A stretch of 64,000 nucleotides of DNA from Rana temporaria. Its lineage: Eukaryota; Chordata; Amphibia; Anura; Ranidae. A model generated the notes under the pieces. The model was given only the letters and a program-made list of their open reading frames with translations. It was not told the DNA's origin and did no database searches. The stretch covers positions 124,586,028 through 124,650,027 of the forward strand of contig NC_053494.1 in assembly GCF_905171775.1 (NCBI RefSeq), written 5' to 3'. The first letter of the stretch is position 1; each line of letters starts with the position of its first letter. The translations under genes and the position numbers were made by a program. This document shows positions 41,598-54,428 of this stretch, in pieces.

Positions 41598-43399
41598 CTG
41601 ATATCCTGCAATGGGTATGTTACAAAGAAATATGGTGATACTTTCAGCATTTTTTTTTTAACATTACATTTTTAATATATAGAAGTCTTCAGAAGATGAA
41701 ATAAAATTTATATAAATCCAATGACTTTAAGAACAGGTCAATTGTTTCAAAACAGTCAAAAAAACAAATAAATCTTTGCAGTAGTGGTCTCAAAAGTACA
41801 GTAGATCCTTACATAAAAAAATAAAGAAAAGGGTAAAGAAACGTGAATTTCTATTCATACAGATGTTGAGTAGGTTTAAGACTATATATCCAGGAACCAG
41901 AGCTGCAAGCATATCTACTCAAATTATATGAAAATTGGGCTGTTGTTCGTATGCCAGAATCATATAGAAATGCATTTAGTTTTATAGATACATCTACAAA
42001 TGCTTTAACTGGCATTAAAAATTTAATTTAGTAGTAATAAGTGCTCAACAACAAATGACTAGACAGAAAAAAAGATAATTCAACAAATCAGCAACACTAT
42101 TAGAAGATTAAAATAAGGATTTACAACTAAACACTTTGTTTGAAACATGTATCACCTCCAGCTCACCTAAGGATCATGACACTGGTTTCCTTTAGGTGCC
42201 ATTGGATTAAAAATACATTGCCCGAGGAATTGAATCAGCATGGTGGATATAACTCATTTTATGTGACCCTTAATGGACAAGGACACTGGGAACAAATCCA
42301 AAGTAATATAAAGGAAACCATGGCAATGTATTTAAGACCATCTTATAAGCCACTAGTGATTGGTCTACTTCAAACATCCCACTGCTTGGCAACAGCGATA
42401 TATGCAGCTACTCTGAACCACTTACAGAGAAGCTGACTGACAAATCATACTGATGGATTTTGGCAATAAATGTGTTAAATCAGAAATATTGATAGCACTG
42501 CCAAAAATAATTTTAATGCTGCACCACTCCTTACTTGCTTTATGTAGACAAATGACAGCAGAAGCTTAGATACAGGGCAGTTCTGAACAATATTTAAAGT
42601 ACTGTGTATCAGTGGCTCACCCAGAATACTTGACACCCGGGGTGGATTATTTTCAACCCCCACCCTTCACCATGCTCTTCGAAATGCCACAATTATTTAC
42701 TATAGTAATTTTGAAATAAAAAAAAATGCTAATAATGGACAGGGAAGATTTTCAGTACCTCAGTGTTTTATATAAATCCATGATGGTACAAAAAAAAATA
42801 CAATTGAAGGTTCAATAGCAATGCACCATGCACACAGAATCAAAATTATCTGCATGCAAAAACCCTCTCTCCCTTAACAAATACACCTCTACCTTGGAGA
42901 ACCTCCTCTCCACCAACAAAGCACCTCAAAGTCCTCTCCTCCTCAGCAAACCCCATCTGCCAGCAAAGTCTACCTCCCCAAAGCCCCCGCCAGCACTTTT
43001 TTTTCCAGCAAACCCTCTCCTTCCATTAAAACACTTACCAGACCTTACACACAGCCATATCCAGCAGTGGTGTGCATTGAAGCGCCACACCACTGCTTAA
43101 TGGGGGCATTTTGAGGCCCCAGATTGCATTGGATACTCTTTCAATTGTCTCCCTGACCCTTACTGGCACAAATTCACATTTCTGTTATATTACACTATAA
43201 TCCTCTAAGATGTCAAAGCAGCAGGAGCCCGATCACCTTCATCAACATCACATTAAGATAACAATACAATAGATAACCTTACTGGTTAAATGCTAATTTT
43301 TCTTCCTTTCCTTGTGGCACATTAGAGCTGGGGAAGAACTTAGGAGAGCTTTACTCAGCTCTTTGCTATTTCTGAAAAGGTTGGTGGTTTAGGATTCCT
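41598..43399. other. Repeat-poor, no gene seen
   Basis: AT-rich. The 98-codon frame at 42140-42436 and the 90-codon frame at 42828-43100 have no recognised domain. 42840-43050 is C/A-rich with 'cctctc...aacaaa' phrases. A region with few repeat hallmarks. Confidence 0.4.
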
Positions 43400-43402
43400 A
43401 GC

Positions 43403-43440
43403 ACGCCCTCCAGAGGCAGTGTTGCCAACCCCAAAGACTT
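43403..43440. repeat. Short dispersed repeat, copy 1
   Basis: 'ccagaggcagtgttgccaac' here and 'ctagaggcagtgttgccaac' at 44133-44155 are near-identical, each after 'attcctagcac' and followed by a T-rich string. Two copies in the same orientation 0.7 kb apart. Confidence 0.7.
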
Positions 43441-44112
43441 GTTTTACTACAGGCAATGTGGCAATGTGTGTCTGGGGAATGAGTCTTAAAGCACTCTTAA
43501 CATGTACCCATGGCAGCCCATTCCCACCCCCTCATCGAGGTATGCCACTGCTGTGTATTCATGCCTTTCAAAACATTTAAGACAATTATAAAATTCAGTA
43601 ACATGCTTTATTTTGAAATGCTGCATTGCTGTAGTTCATTCATTTTTAATAAGCCTTAATGCAGGAAAAGAAGCCTTGTCTATATTAAAAAAAACACAAG
43701 GCTTCTCCTGAGTGACAAAGGTGCCAGGGCAAATAACACAGAGGGAAGTTGCAGGAGCACCCACCAGATGAGAACTCCTTTTCTTGTGTGTAGCATTGGC
43801 TACAACAGTACATGACTGATTCACCATTAGTCACACATGGGTGTGTGCATGTGTGTGCATATGCATAAATTGTTTAAGCCAAGCTTGTAAAAAGTATGTT
43901 TGTAAAGTAATGCATTTCCCGGAGTCCTTCTTTAAATCCTTTAGGCAATACAGGTATCCAATTTATATCATGATCTTTATCAAATTATAATGTATTTTTT
44001 TTTTCAAAAACATGCTAGTTGTTGGATTGCAATACCATGCCTTATAGAAAAATTGATATAGATCAAGTACTTGGCATTAAGGGGGTGTCTGCTGAAGTAT
44101 AATGAAAAACTT
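43441..44112. other. No recognisable feature
   Basis: Contains a short GT/CA patch at about 43838-43862. No gene. Confidence 0.35.
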
Positions 44113-44165
44113 TAGCATTCCTAGCACAACCTCTAGAGGCAGTGTTGCCAACCCAGATTACTTTT
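44113..44165. repeat. Short dispersed repeat, copy 2
   Basis: Partner of 43403-43440. Confidence 0.7.
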
Positions 44166-44939
44166 TTTTTTACTGACAAAACATGGAAAATATACTGACT
44201 GAGCAAATTTTTACTGACAACAGGAAATATGACACAAACTCTTCTTATAAACCAAGACAATCAGTATTTAAAGGGAAAAATGTACATTTATTATTTTTCC
44301 CCCCAAATACCTGCAAAGCATTGCACCAGTGATCAGTGGATCGAAGGTGCAATGTCAGTATCCTGCAGACATTTCTTCTAGCTTTCCTCCTGTACCTCCA
44401 TATGAACATTAAGGTAGAAGATTGGAGGATGTTTCAATGGACTATAAGTGTGCTGATCAGGGGGCTACCTAAGTACTAAGTGGGTATTTAATTAACTGAG
44501 CAAGTTTGTGAAGCTAATAATTTATAGACAGTGCTGTGCTATAAAAAAAACATAAATAATAATAAAAGTGTAAAAATGGTAATCAATAAACATATATTGC
44601 TGAAAGTTCATATATCGTATCTGTGACTGATTGAAATGAATTAAAAAAAAAATTAATACATCAATGGTGCAAACATCCAAAATGCTTGTGCTTTCCTCCA
44701 CCATCATCACAGGCTGCTCACCTCACATCTCAGTCAAATCAGCAGTGTTCTCCTCTGGGGATAATAGAGAGGGCTGGCGTGGTGTTGGTAATCACTTCCC
44801 TCCTCCATATTTCTTATTCACATGGGATAAAAACTCTGATCATTTCACCAAATATGATGGATATGCAAAAGAAGGTAGGCAGAATCTAGTGCTCTCCGTT
44901 TAAAATGTTTAATAATATATATAAAAAAAGTAAGGTATA

Positions 44940-45115
44940 AACTCACAAAGATGGCACTGTAAGCAGTGCAAGCTGAAAGCACATTCAGACACAATAGGTC
45001 TCAAGATGGTCACGATGTAACTTCAAAACGCAGGCTTCATCCCCTAGACACGTAGCGCTAAAGCATTGAATTCTTCAGTAAGTGCATCTTTGTGAGTTTT
45101 TCCTTTTTTTTCTTT
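44940..45115 (-). mobile_element. Repeat unit with degenerate CTGAAGA motif
   Basis: Minus strand: CTGAAGA (45078-45072), then 'ttcaatgctttag' and CGCTACGTGTCTAGG, in the position of GAAACGCGTCGG. 'actcacaaagatg' is present at 44941 and mirrored at 45085-45098, closing a stem of about 150 bp. The GAAA core is lost. Confidence 0.4.
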
Positions 45116-45199
45116 CCTCTGGACCCCCCATTTAAGCCAACACCCCCCCCCCCCCCCATACTACTTCAAGTGGTTTCTAAATTTTGCTACTTGGGCATT

Positions 45200-46520
45200 T
45201 AAATACAACTACCGTTGAATACCTATATAGACAACAATGTACATCCATTAATAAGTAGAATAAAAACCTGTCTAAAAACTAGGGGTAAACTCCCTTTAAA
45301 CCCGCTGGGTAGGATTAGCTTGTTTAAAATGATCTTCTTGCCCAGGTTCTTATATATATTTTGGCATGCCCCAGTGTATTTATATGAGAATTTTTTTTAT
45401 AGAAGTTAACACTTTACTTACCACCTTCCTTTGGGCCTCTCGTCCTTGGAAACACTATAACTCCTGATGTAGAGGGGGTTAGTGCTACCTGATCTCAAGG
45501 CCTATTACTGGGCCACTCAACTGAAACACGTACACAGCTGTTTTTTACCCAATATAGATAATGCTTCGGTGGCCATTATGCAATCATACGAAGCCCTGAT
45601 TAACTTACAAACAGAAATGGCCCTTATCATAGTAAGGGGGTTGAGGTGCTGAAGCTGTCCTATAAAAATGTTCACTTATGCAGTTGGAGACTTAAGGCCT
45701 CTCCTCTTGCCTTGTCACCTAACGCCCCCTTGTGGTTCAATGGCGATTTGGCTGAACTTACTTGTTTACCTGATATACACAGCTGGGCCCGTGTTGGCTT
45801 GAAGTATGCGCATCAGCTATTCTTTGAAGGAACGCTTAAATCATTTGCAAGCCTCAGGGCTGAACTTGGTGTCTTGGATGCTCAGGTAACGAGTGTCATA
45901 GCTGCGGTGATAGGGTGATACAAATGAACTATTTGCATAGAAAATATTTTACTCTGATCCGCTTATGTAATTCATCTGTAGGATTCTTCTGAATCCTACA
46001 GATGCCACAATGCACACAATGCACAATTTTTTCTGGGAATGTCCAAAAGTACGTCGGTTTTGGTCTGAAGTTATATCTTTTATGGACAAACTTGCTTTAC
46101 CCAATATATATATAAACTTGCCAGATGTCTCCTTGGCACTCTGGAGGAGGAAGAGTTAAGTGCCGCCAGGAAGGTTTTGGTAGGGGCTGCTTTTCTTTTA
46201 TGCAAAAAAAGTAATTGCACTCCAATGGAAAAAAAACAGAAACCCTCCATCTTTACAAATGTGGATAGACCTGGTGAACCAAGCATTGCCTATGTATAAA
46301 ATTACCTATACTGCTAAAGGTTGAACAATTTTTTTTATAAAATATGGACAGAATGGACCTCTAAGGTCTCTGGAGAGATTGATGTTTAATGAAACTATGA
46401 GCTATACCCCTATGAAGGTAAAGAGGTACAGATTTGTGCCCTGTGTCATGTCCTCCTTAATGTCATGTTGCTATATCTTTGGAGTGGAGGGATGGCACTT
46501 TGATAAACTAATTTAGTCAC
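45200..46520 (+). pseudogene. L1 ORF2 C-terminal half, broken
   Basis: 'HPLISRIKTCLKTRGKLPL' and 'LGRISLFKMIFLPRFLYIF' (45230-45370) are the L1 RT thumb/linker consensus. Then 'GGVSATDLKAYYWATQLKH'-like residues, a long middle part, 'HNFFWECPKVRRFWSEV' (about 46020-46070), and a C-terminus near 46400-46510. Several frameshifts; the RT core is missing upstream. Confidence 0.8.
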
Positions 46521-47279
46521 CAGCTGTTATGTTTTGTTTTGTTGGATATTGTTTTTTTCTGGTAATCAATCCTGCCTATCTGGGTACTTTGCACTGTCTG
46601 TATTTTTTATCTGATGACTATCAAGGATTGGAGTGACCAGAGATATGTGGACTGTCGCAGAAAATACCAAACACAGGTCCGGTAAAAATAATATAATTTA
46701 TTAAAAGATAGTGAGTACACAAAAGTAAACGCAACTCCAATATGGCAAACAGTGAGACAATCCAGCAACCAACCACAGTGACACACAACAAATGTTTACC
46801 TAAACGAAATGTATATACAGGTGTGGGAAATAATCATAGCAAGTCAGGGTCATACACGGGAAATCAAGCAGATAGAGCTGGGAGCAAGACAGGACAGGGA
46901 GAGGGTAACAGGAGACAGAGAGAGCAGATGGAAGGTATCAGGCTGCAGGGCAAGGGTCAAGAAACGGATGCAGGGTTCAGGAACACTCAGGGTACAGGAT
47001 ACAGGAATACAGGATTTAGCGAACACAGATCAGGGCACATAGATAAAATACCAAGGCAAGGTATGCAAGTGATCACCAGGTTAAATACACTTCCTACAAT
47101 CAGTATCAGGTGATGCCTGATTGCAGGAGATTATGTCAGCTCCTGACTGACAAGATCCACCTGCTGGTAGATACCTGAACTGCAGCCCATAGGTTTGGGA
47201 GCCACAGTGCCACCAGCAGGTGAAACCTTTCCTGACACTGACATTGCATATTAAATGATAGATACCATTTCTTGTGGAA
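46521..47279. other. No gene; possible repeat fragments
   Basis: 46690-46770 has 'aatataatttattaaaaga', frequent in amphibian repeat ends. 46840-47040 is purine-rich ('gggagagggtaacaggagac'). No coding similarity. Confidence 0.35.
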
Positions 47280-47775
47280 TATTGTTGATGCCTGTGTGAA
47301 AACAAATAAAATACCTTTTAAAAACAAAACAATGCTTAACCCAAGGAAGCCCCAGTTTCTCAAGTTGACCAATTCGGTCACTTTCGACTTCTTCCATTTT
47401 AGCATGAATAAGAGCTTTATTAGTTCTGTGTATGGTTTCAGCTAGAATTAAATATTGAGTTTTCATGCCTTTCCGTGGTTTGTTTTGTGGCTGTTAGGAG
47501 CTGTTAAATAGGGTGACACTGATTCTGTGTGATCCCATCAGGTTTCAAGACTGTAGCAGGATTAGGCTGTATAGGTTTATCAAAGATTTTGGAGGTTAAG
47601 TCAAAAACTGCCTTCCAGAAATTTTGCACAATTGTGCTTTCCCACCAAATACGAAGTTGAGTGTCAGACTCTGAACAGCCATGAAAACAAGCTCCAGAGT
47701 AATCAGAAGCATATTTCAATATAATAGCGGGGACCGAATACCAATGGGTTAGTACCTTAAAGTCAGTTTCCACAG
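47280..47775 (-). pseudogene. L1 ORF2 C-terminus, broken
   Basis: Minus strand 47773-47504: 'HWYSVPAIILKYASDYSGAC' then 'RIWWESTIVQNFWKAVFDLT', the CWRC/HIWW region with the cysteines altered. After a frameshift at about 47500, 'LILAETIHRTNKALIHAKME' follows. 5'-truncated dead copy. Confidence 0.75.
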
Positions 47776-48129
47776 CAACAACATTAGAAGAAGCATGAAA
47801 AGTAGAGCCTCTGCAAAGACATATAAATGTAATATATTGTAGTTGGTCGTACCATCACCCTAGAAGTTTAAATATAGAGATGTCTAATTTTTGGTCCCCA
47901 AACCAAAACAACAGGGGGTATGGGCAGTAGGACTATCATGATACAGGTAACCAATTAGAATCACATGTGAGAACACATACATAAATAAAATTAAATAACG
48001 TTTTTATCAATACAAAATCAATCATCCAAAATCATAAATAATTGAAAAGCATAGTCACAACCATACAGATCACCAATATAATGGTCCCCAGAGGGGGAAG
48101 ATCACAGTGGGATTGAGGGTCACATGGAA

Positions 48130-48175
48130 CATCTCAACTAGTTTTGCGGTCTTGCCGCTTTGTCAAGAGAAATAT
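48130..48175 (-). ncRNA. Hairpin-AAAAC motif, hammerhead-like family, degenerate
   Basis: Minus strand: 'ttgacaaa', a perfect hairpin GCGG-CAAGA-CCGC (48158-48146), then AAAACTAGTTGAG. The layout matches CTGAAGA-hairpin-GAAACGCGTC with the hairpin replaced by an unrelated but still paired sequence. Confidence 0.3.
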
Positions 48176-48359
48176 CTGCAATTTGATTAACAATTGATCA
48201 ATGGCTATACAATTTACATAGTAAAAGTACAGCCATGCATAAACATAACAATGATAAACATATAAACTTGGGGATAGGCAAGGCTGCTTACCTAAAAACC
48301 TGCCAGGACTGAGCACCGGGTGTCAACAAAGTAGTCCCCTGCGGCGACCAAGGGGGAAG

Positions 48360-48695
48360 TACAAATGAACGGTCCATTCCACCCCACAATAGGGATAAAA
48401 CGTTTCAGAGAAAGGGAATTTAATAAGACACACGATCATTCACTAAAACTAGAAGAAAAGCGGTTTAACCTTAAACTGCGTAGAGGGTTCTTTACTGTTA
48501 GAGCGGTTAGGATGTGGAATTCTCTTCCACAGGCAGTGGTTTCAGCAGGGAGCATCGATAAAAAAAAACATTAGATAAGCACCCGAACTACCACAACATA
48601 TAGGGATATACTATGTAATACTGCCATAAAATCTCACACATAGGTTGGACTTGATGGACTTTTTTCAACCTAAAAAACTATGTAAAACTGTATTA
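48360..48695 (+). pseudogene. LINE (CR1/L2-type) ORF2 C-terminus and tail
   Basis: 'HDHSLKLEEKRFNLKLRRGF' and 'FTVRAVRMWNSLPQAVVSAG' are the conserved C-terminus. The 3' UTR 'ggacttgatggacttttttc', 'aacctaaaaaactatgtaaa' is the usual tail. 5'-truncated. Confidence 0.8.
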
Positions 48696-48699
48696 GCAT

Positions 48700-51600
48700 A
48701 CAGGAAATAGAGCACAAGCTGCTTGATTGTGGATAAAGCAAAATGCAATGCACATAACAATAAATGAGACAACAGATATGTTAGATTAGATTAACTGATG
48801 AGAATATTAGCCTCAACAGTGGATTTTTTTCTAAACCACAATAAGGTTAAACCCAATTAACTAGTATACACAGCATTGATCAGAACAAAATCAACCGTGA
48901 AACCCATGAATGACTCAAAAAAAAGTCCCACTGTAACTGTTGGCAATAGTTATCCAAAAAGTGTCCCTGAGTGTACTCTGAGCATACACCCCTAAGAGTG
49001 GGTGGGTGTACACATTCCTGAGAGCGGTATCCCTTGGGGATGGTTGTAAAGTACCTGATGCCTAATTAGCAAGTTTGAGACGGCTGTTTTTGGGGCCCTT
49101 CTGTACGATGGTGCATGTGTTACTCTCTTTAAACTGTAAGCGGCGTATGACTATTGGGCTCCTAAGTAAGGGTCAATCTCTCTTAGCATTAATTGTGCAC
49201 AGTAAGGAGATAAGCACAGCTGATTCCGCTCGCCACTCCTGGTACCCAATGGAACCAGGGCAGAATTAATATCAGTCAGTTGTCCTCTGGAATCTTGCCC
49301 CGGTATCTCAGTCCTCATTAACAGGTTGTCACGTGGTTCAGTCTCTCAGCTTTGGTCCTCACAGGCTCTGTCCTCTCTGGTGTAGGCACACATGGCTCCA
49401 ATGTTGGCACAGCTCAAGCCTAGCACACAAACATTATAAGGACTCAGTCCTCATGCTCTCTTGTGTGGGTATGGACCCCACAGGCAGCAAGTCTGCCCTC
49501 CCTGCCCCCCAATGCACTAGACTGGCCTTATCTCTGGTCAATTGCTTTGGAAACGCTCACTGACTCTCCTCCTCAGTGTGCAGGGATCTCTGGGAGTTGA
49601 AATCCAAGCTCCCCCTTCACTTGCATTGTCACTTTAATTAATATCATTGTTGCTTTGCTCTATATACTTGTACCCATGGGAGCTTTTGCTTCACTATATA
49701 CACTGCACATATGCCGCATCCTTATACCCATGGGTATGGAATACTTTAGGATGCCGGAATACTTTGGCAGATCTAATACATTTCCATTTTATCAGAACAA
49801 TGTTAATAGCACTGGACCCCCAGCAACTGAAAATAATGTGCTGCAGATTTTCTTTGTAGTATTATATGACTCCTTATCTCAGCTTAATGCTTATTCGTTT
49901 TCTACATCAGCGTGTAACTGAATGCATATTTTCATGAAAAGTTCCTGAATGAGGCAGATCGGTCTGGGAATTGGATTTTCTGACCTGCTGATTCTTGCAT
50001 GAACAATATCTGTTAATGGTACAGTTGTGAGTACTAATAAAATCCTTTCAGTGTGTCACTTAGTATAAGTGGCAAAGAGGGGCACAATTTATCTCATTGC
50101 CTGGAGCAAAGGCATTGCTTGGACCCAGCCTGAGATGAAACAGCTGTTCTGGGTGATTTTATGGAAGAAGACCTGTATGTTCCTGACACCATGTGCTGCA
50201 CCCGTCTGCACCATTTTGCACCCATAAAGCAACAGCTTGATTTAATGCTACTTACCCCTTAATAATTTCTCAGCAACAGCGACAATTAACACGCCGCAAA
50301 GTTTCACTGGCAGGAAGAGGGGTTTGAACCCTGTTGATTTTCCTTGTGCAATTCTGCAGCATAGGAATAACAGAATAGTTCATAAAATATAGTCACGAGA
50401 GGATTATTGCAATAAAAATAAATAGAGTGTGCGCAAAAAGCCAAACAAGCCGTTCGCTGCTTCTACCTGCTCCATTTATTTTAACTAGTGCAGTATTTAT
50501 AGAACACAAAACAGCAGGGAGCGGGGGATGGAAATGCATTCTCACTCGTTAGGGAATGACTAAATGACTCATAAACGCACAAATTAAATACACATCTGCC
50601 TGTAAGAAGCTGAAACTGCCATCGGATATTCTGCTACAAAATCCTGCTAGTGGGGTTAACACAAGTGTACAGACTCCGATTCATAAAACCATTTCATTTT
50701 TCTAGCATCTCTGTCTTTGCTACCTTTTTGTGCCTCGTCCTTTGTCTTGCACTCTTTGTTTCAGGCAGCATTTGTGTGCCTGTTTGTGTCTGTCTACCCT
50801 GGATTATGAGAGCCTTTTTCCTTGTCTCTTTGTCTCTGGCTGTCTCTATTTTGTGTGACACTCATTGTTGTCTGTCTTCAAGCTATTGTATGCTGCCTTC
50901 TGCTCCCCCAATCATCCTTTTCTTCCTTCTTGCGTTTTCTTCCTTTTCTTAGATATTTCTTTGTTTCCTCTCCTATGCATGTTTCTTTTACTTTTATTTT
51001 GTGTATGTGTTCTTAGAGTAGCACGCTTTTTATGCATGCCCTATAGATTTAGTTACTGGCAGCAATAAAGCTCAAGGTTAAAACAGTGGGATCCATGGAA
51101 GAAATATGGAATGAATCCTAAGCATTCAGCTTCATTAAACAACGACTCCAGCCTAATTAAAAGAAAAACAAGATATTGTGTTGAAGTGGACCTTTCAGTA
51201 ACTTTACAAGTCTTTATGAAGACATTCCCGACATGTCACAATTTACTGAAACCGTATAATTAAAAAGAAAGCTGTAGCTTTTATCACTAAACAGCAGTTC
51301 TTGAACTGCAGTCAAGTAGCCTAGGCTGAGGTTATGGGATGCTTTACAAAAGGAAAATAGACTGTTCACTATGCAAGGGAATTTTCCCCAGAGTTTAGTG
51401 AATGAGGAAAAGCTCTGCTGACTTCCATCATCCAATCATGTTCAAGCAAAAATGCTGTTTTTTTTATTTTCCTTGCATGGGTAGTGCTCGGGGTGAGCCT
51501 GATGGCCTCTTTTCACCAACTAGTGTATTAGCAGCCAAACACATGGTTTCCGTCTCTCTTCTGTCTCAGTGAACAGTCTAGGGGTATCTTTTCTTGATGC

Positions 51601-51945
51601 TTTATTAAAGTTGAACTTGAACAGTTGAACACTTGTACTCCAGTGGTACAAAAACAGTACCACAAGGCTTTTTGCAGCAACTAGGGAACTTGCAGCAACA
51701 AGGGAACTGAGCTACACTGGGACAGGCCTATACTCACAAATGTCCTTGGATACTTGGATGTCTCCCCCTGCTCTAACACAGAAGTGTAGAAGCAAAGCTG
51801 GGCTGCCCAGAAGGGCAGCAGCCCTTCCGGCTGGGAACTTCTCCTCCTGGACAGGACCCTACATTTCCAAGCCTCAGACTATTTATGTGCTCCCGAGTCA
51901 CCTATTGGGCACCCACCTCCAAAGATTGGCTGAGACCACCTAAAT
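48700..51945. other. Longest repeat-poor stretch; no gene recognised
   Basis: About 3.2 kb without terminal repeats, CpG MITEs or LINE similarity that I could see. Frames at 49333-49563, 50650-50952 and 51214-51435 are under 101 codons and compositionally ordinary. 50700-51000 is T/C-rich. It may be unique host DNA. Confidence 0.4.
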
Positions 51946-51948
51946 ATT

Positions 51949-52125
51949 CATGGAAAAGAGAGGAGGTACCCCCCAAGAAGAACACAGGAGACTTTAAGGG
52001 CAACTATAGTAAATACTGGATATATAAATCGAAAATAGAAAATGTATTGAAAATGTTAAAAAATAGGTGCATACATCACCATATAACACATTGATAAAAA
52101 ACAATAAATGGAGTTGACTCGATTG
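51949..52125. repeat. Left arm of an inverted repeat pair
   Basis: Matches the reverse complement of 52860-53032 at roughly nine in ten bases, with a short insertion. Landmarks are 'catggaaaagag', 'aagggcaactata', 'aaaataggtgcatacatcac' and 'catataacacatt'. Confidence 0.8.
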
Positions 52126-52205
52126 AAATTTTTATTGTTGCCAAAGTTGTTACCGATACTCTTCTGGTAATTGCTGGGCTGAGATGTCCATGTGCTGTAC
52201 CTCTA

Positions 52206-52622
52206 ATGCCACGTACACATGATCAGTTGATCCGATGAAAACAGACCGATGGATTTTTTCATCAGATATCCGATGAAGCTGACTTTCATCAGTCTTGCCT
52301 ACACACCATCAGTTAAAAATCAGTTTGTGTCAGAACGCGGTGACGTAAAACACTACGACGTGCTTAAAAAAATTAGGTTCAATGCTTCCGAGCATGTGTC
52401 GACTTGATTCTGAGCATGCATGGATTTTTAACCGATGGACTTGCCCACAGACGATTGTTTTTTTCTATCGGTTTTTTAACCATTAGATAATTTTGAAACA
52501 GGTTGTACGTTTTTTCACCGATGGGAAAAAAAACCATGGGGCCCACACACGATCGGTTCGTCCGATGAAAATGGTCCATCGGACTGTTTTCATCAGACGA
52601 ACCGATCGTGTGTACGCGGCAT
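52206..52622. mobile_element. Foldback MITE, ATGCC/GGCAT ends, TA-flanked
   Basis: 'atgccacgtacacatgatca' at the left, 'cgatcgtgtgtacgcggcat' at the right; TA at 52204-52205 and 52623-52624. It lies in the loop of the 51949-53032 inverted repeat. Confidence 0.85.
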
Positions 52623-52799
52623 TAGATTTAAATACGCAGAGGCTATTCTTGATAAAAAAAAATCTTTAGGGAGGTTTTTTCTTTAGCGTATCTCCCATGA
52701 TGCTCATTCCATATCTCCGTTTTTTTTTTTTTTATAAACCTATGTTATGCTTTATTATAGATTGTTATAAGTTGCAAAAATCTTCTTATGAAAATGCCC

Positions 52800-52832
52800 C
52801 TGAAGAAAGGATTCCTGTGAAATGCATCGGGC
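52800..52832 (+). ncRNA. Hammerhead-like motif
   Basis: CTGAAGA (52800-52806), hairpin AGG-ATT-CCT (52808-52816), GAAATGCATCGGG (52819-52831). It is followed within 50 bp by the right arm of the inverted repeat, the same order of parts as in the 11375 copy. Confidence 0.35.
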
Positions 52833-52859
52833 GATATAATAGGAGAATAACATTTTCAA

Positions 52860-53032
52860 ACTAATCAACTGCATTTATTGTTTTTATTAATGTGTTATAT
52901 GGTGATGTATGCACCTATTTCTTAACATTTTTAATACATTGCCTATGATATATTTATATATACAGTATTTAGTATAGTTGCCCTTAAAGTCCCCTGTGTA
53001 CTTCTTGTGGGGTACCTCTTCTCTTTTCCATG
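52860..53032. repeat. Right arm of an inverted repeat pair
   Basis: Partner of 51949-52125; see there. Confidence 0.8.
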
Positions 53033-53306
53033 CTTACTAATTCTAGGGATGTTGGCAACAAATAGGTATTTTCGGGTGATTCTTCTCTAATCTCCGCATA
53101 CATTTTCAGGCTGCTTATTTGACTCTCCCAGCCCACTACATTCCAGAACCCTCCAGAAGGCAGGGGGAAGCAGTCAAATCTGCAACCAGTGAGACACAGA
53201 ACAGCCCAAAATATTCACAAGCTGCTCAACTCATTGCAAGAGAGTTACAGGAACTACATTTATCTATCCTAAATAGCAGCCTATCTAGGTGGGCACTACA
53301 GACATG

Positions 53307-53931
53307 GGGCTAGATTCAGATAGCCCTGCGTAATTTAGTGCGGGCGTAACATATCTCCGATACGTTACGCCGCCGTAAATTAGGGCGCAAGTTCCGTATT
53401 AATAAAGAACTTGCGCCCTAAATTACGGCGGCGTAACGTTTGTGGGCGGGCGTAATTCAAATGGGGATGATGTGGGTGTGTTTTATTAAAATTATTGTTG
53501 ACCCCGCGTATTTTACGTTTTTTATGAACGGCACATGCGCCGTCCGTGAAAGAATCCCAGTGCGCATGCTCGAAATTCCGCCGCAAATCATCATTGCTTT
53601 CGACGTGAATGTAAATTACGTCCAGCCCTATTCGCGAACGACTTACGGAAACAACGTAACAAATTCAAAATTCAATGCGGGAACGACGTCCATACTTAAC
53701 ATTGCGTACGCCTCATAGAAGCAGGAGCAACGTTACGCCGGAAAAAGCCTTACGCAAACGGCGTAAAAAACCTAAGATACAACGACGTAAGAGACTTACG
53801 CCAGTCGGATCTTAGCCTAATTTCGGCGTATCTTGCTTTCTGAACACAGAAAGAAGATACGCCGGCGCAGCTTTGAATTTACGCGGCGTATCTATAAATA
53901 CGCCGGCAAAAATTCTTGCTGATTCTAGCCC
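53307..53931. mobile_element. CpG-rich foldback MITE, TSD ATG
   Basis: GGGCTAGATTCAG and CTGATTCTAGCCC mirror each other, with ATG at 53304-53306 and 53932-53934. Blocks 'gttacgccgccgtaaatta', 'cttgcgccctaaattacggc', 'cgacgtgaatgtaaattacg' and 'gatacgccggcgcag' assign it to the TTACGCCG family. Confidence 0.85.
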
Positions 53932-53934
53932 ATG

Positions 53935-54425
53935 ATTGGGTATTCCTCAAAAAAGTGAAAGTTCACATCATTCACTAAGCAAAATGCAACTTTCTTTCCA
54001 ATTGTGTACAGTGAACCTGTCTTTAGTTAATCAACCCCAATGTCACCTGTCTGCTGTTACAGGCAGCAAGAGGGATTTCTTCAATCTCCTTTGCTCCCAC
54101 AATCAGCCTGTACATTGTAAATTTTTAGCAAGTCACAAGGAGAAAGGTTGCAGCAAGGTTGGATCTATGTCAGTAATACATAAATACCAGGATTTATTGG
54201 ACAGTCTCAACTCTGAGCCAACATATCAGGCCATGATGTTAATACTGACCCTTGATACAAGCTTGGCTTCATCCTTATGAGGGGAAAAGCAGATGAAGGC
54301 AGTGTCATGATGAGTACTGTGATCTCTGTTATAGATAATAAATACCTGGAAATTTAACATTTACAGATTACTCAGCATGCTGCAAGTGTGAAAAATAGAT
54401 CTGATACCAGGTTTGTTTTAAAATC
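53935..54425. other. No recognisable feature
   Basis: A 114-codon frame (53936-54280) covers most of it, without a recognised domain. Confidence 0.35.
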
Positions 54426-54428
54426 AGT

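Noticed and set aside
50310..50340. Possible tRNA B box ('gggtttgaaccct')
   Set aside because: One base off the consensus and no A box, acceptor stem or cloverleaf around it.
53936..54280. 114-codon frame as an exon
   Set aside because: No domain, starts at the edge of a MITE, and no convincing splice signals.
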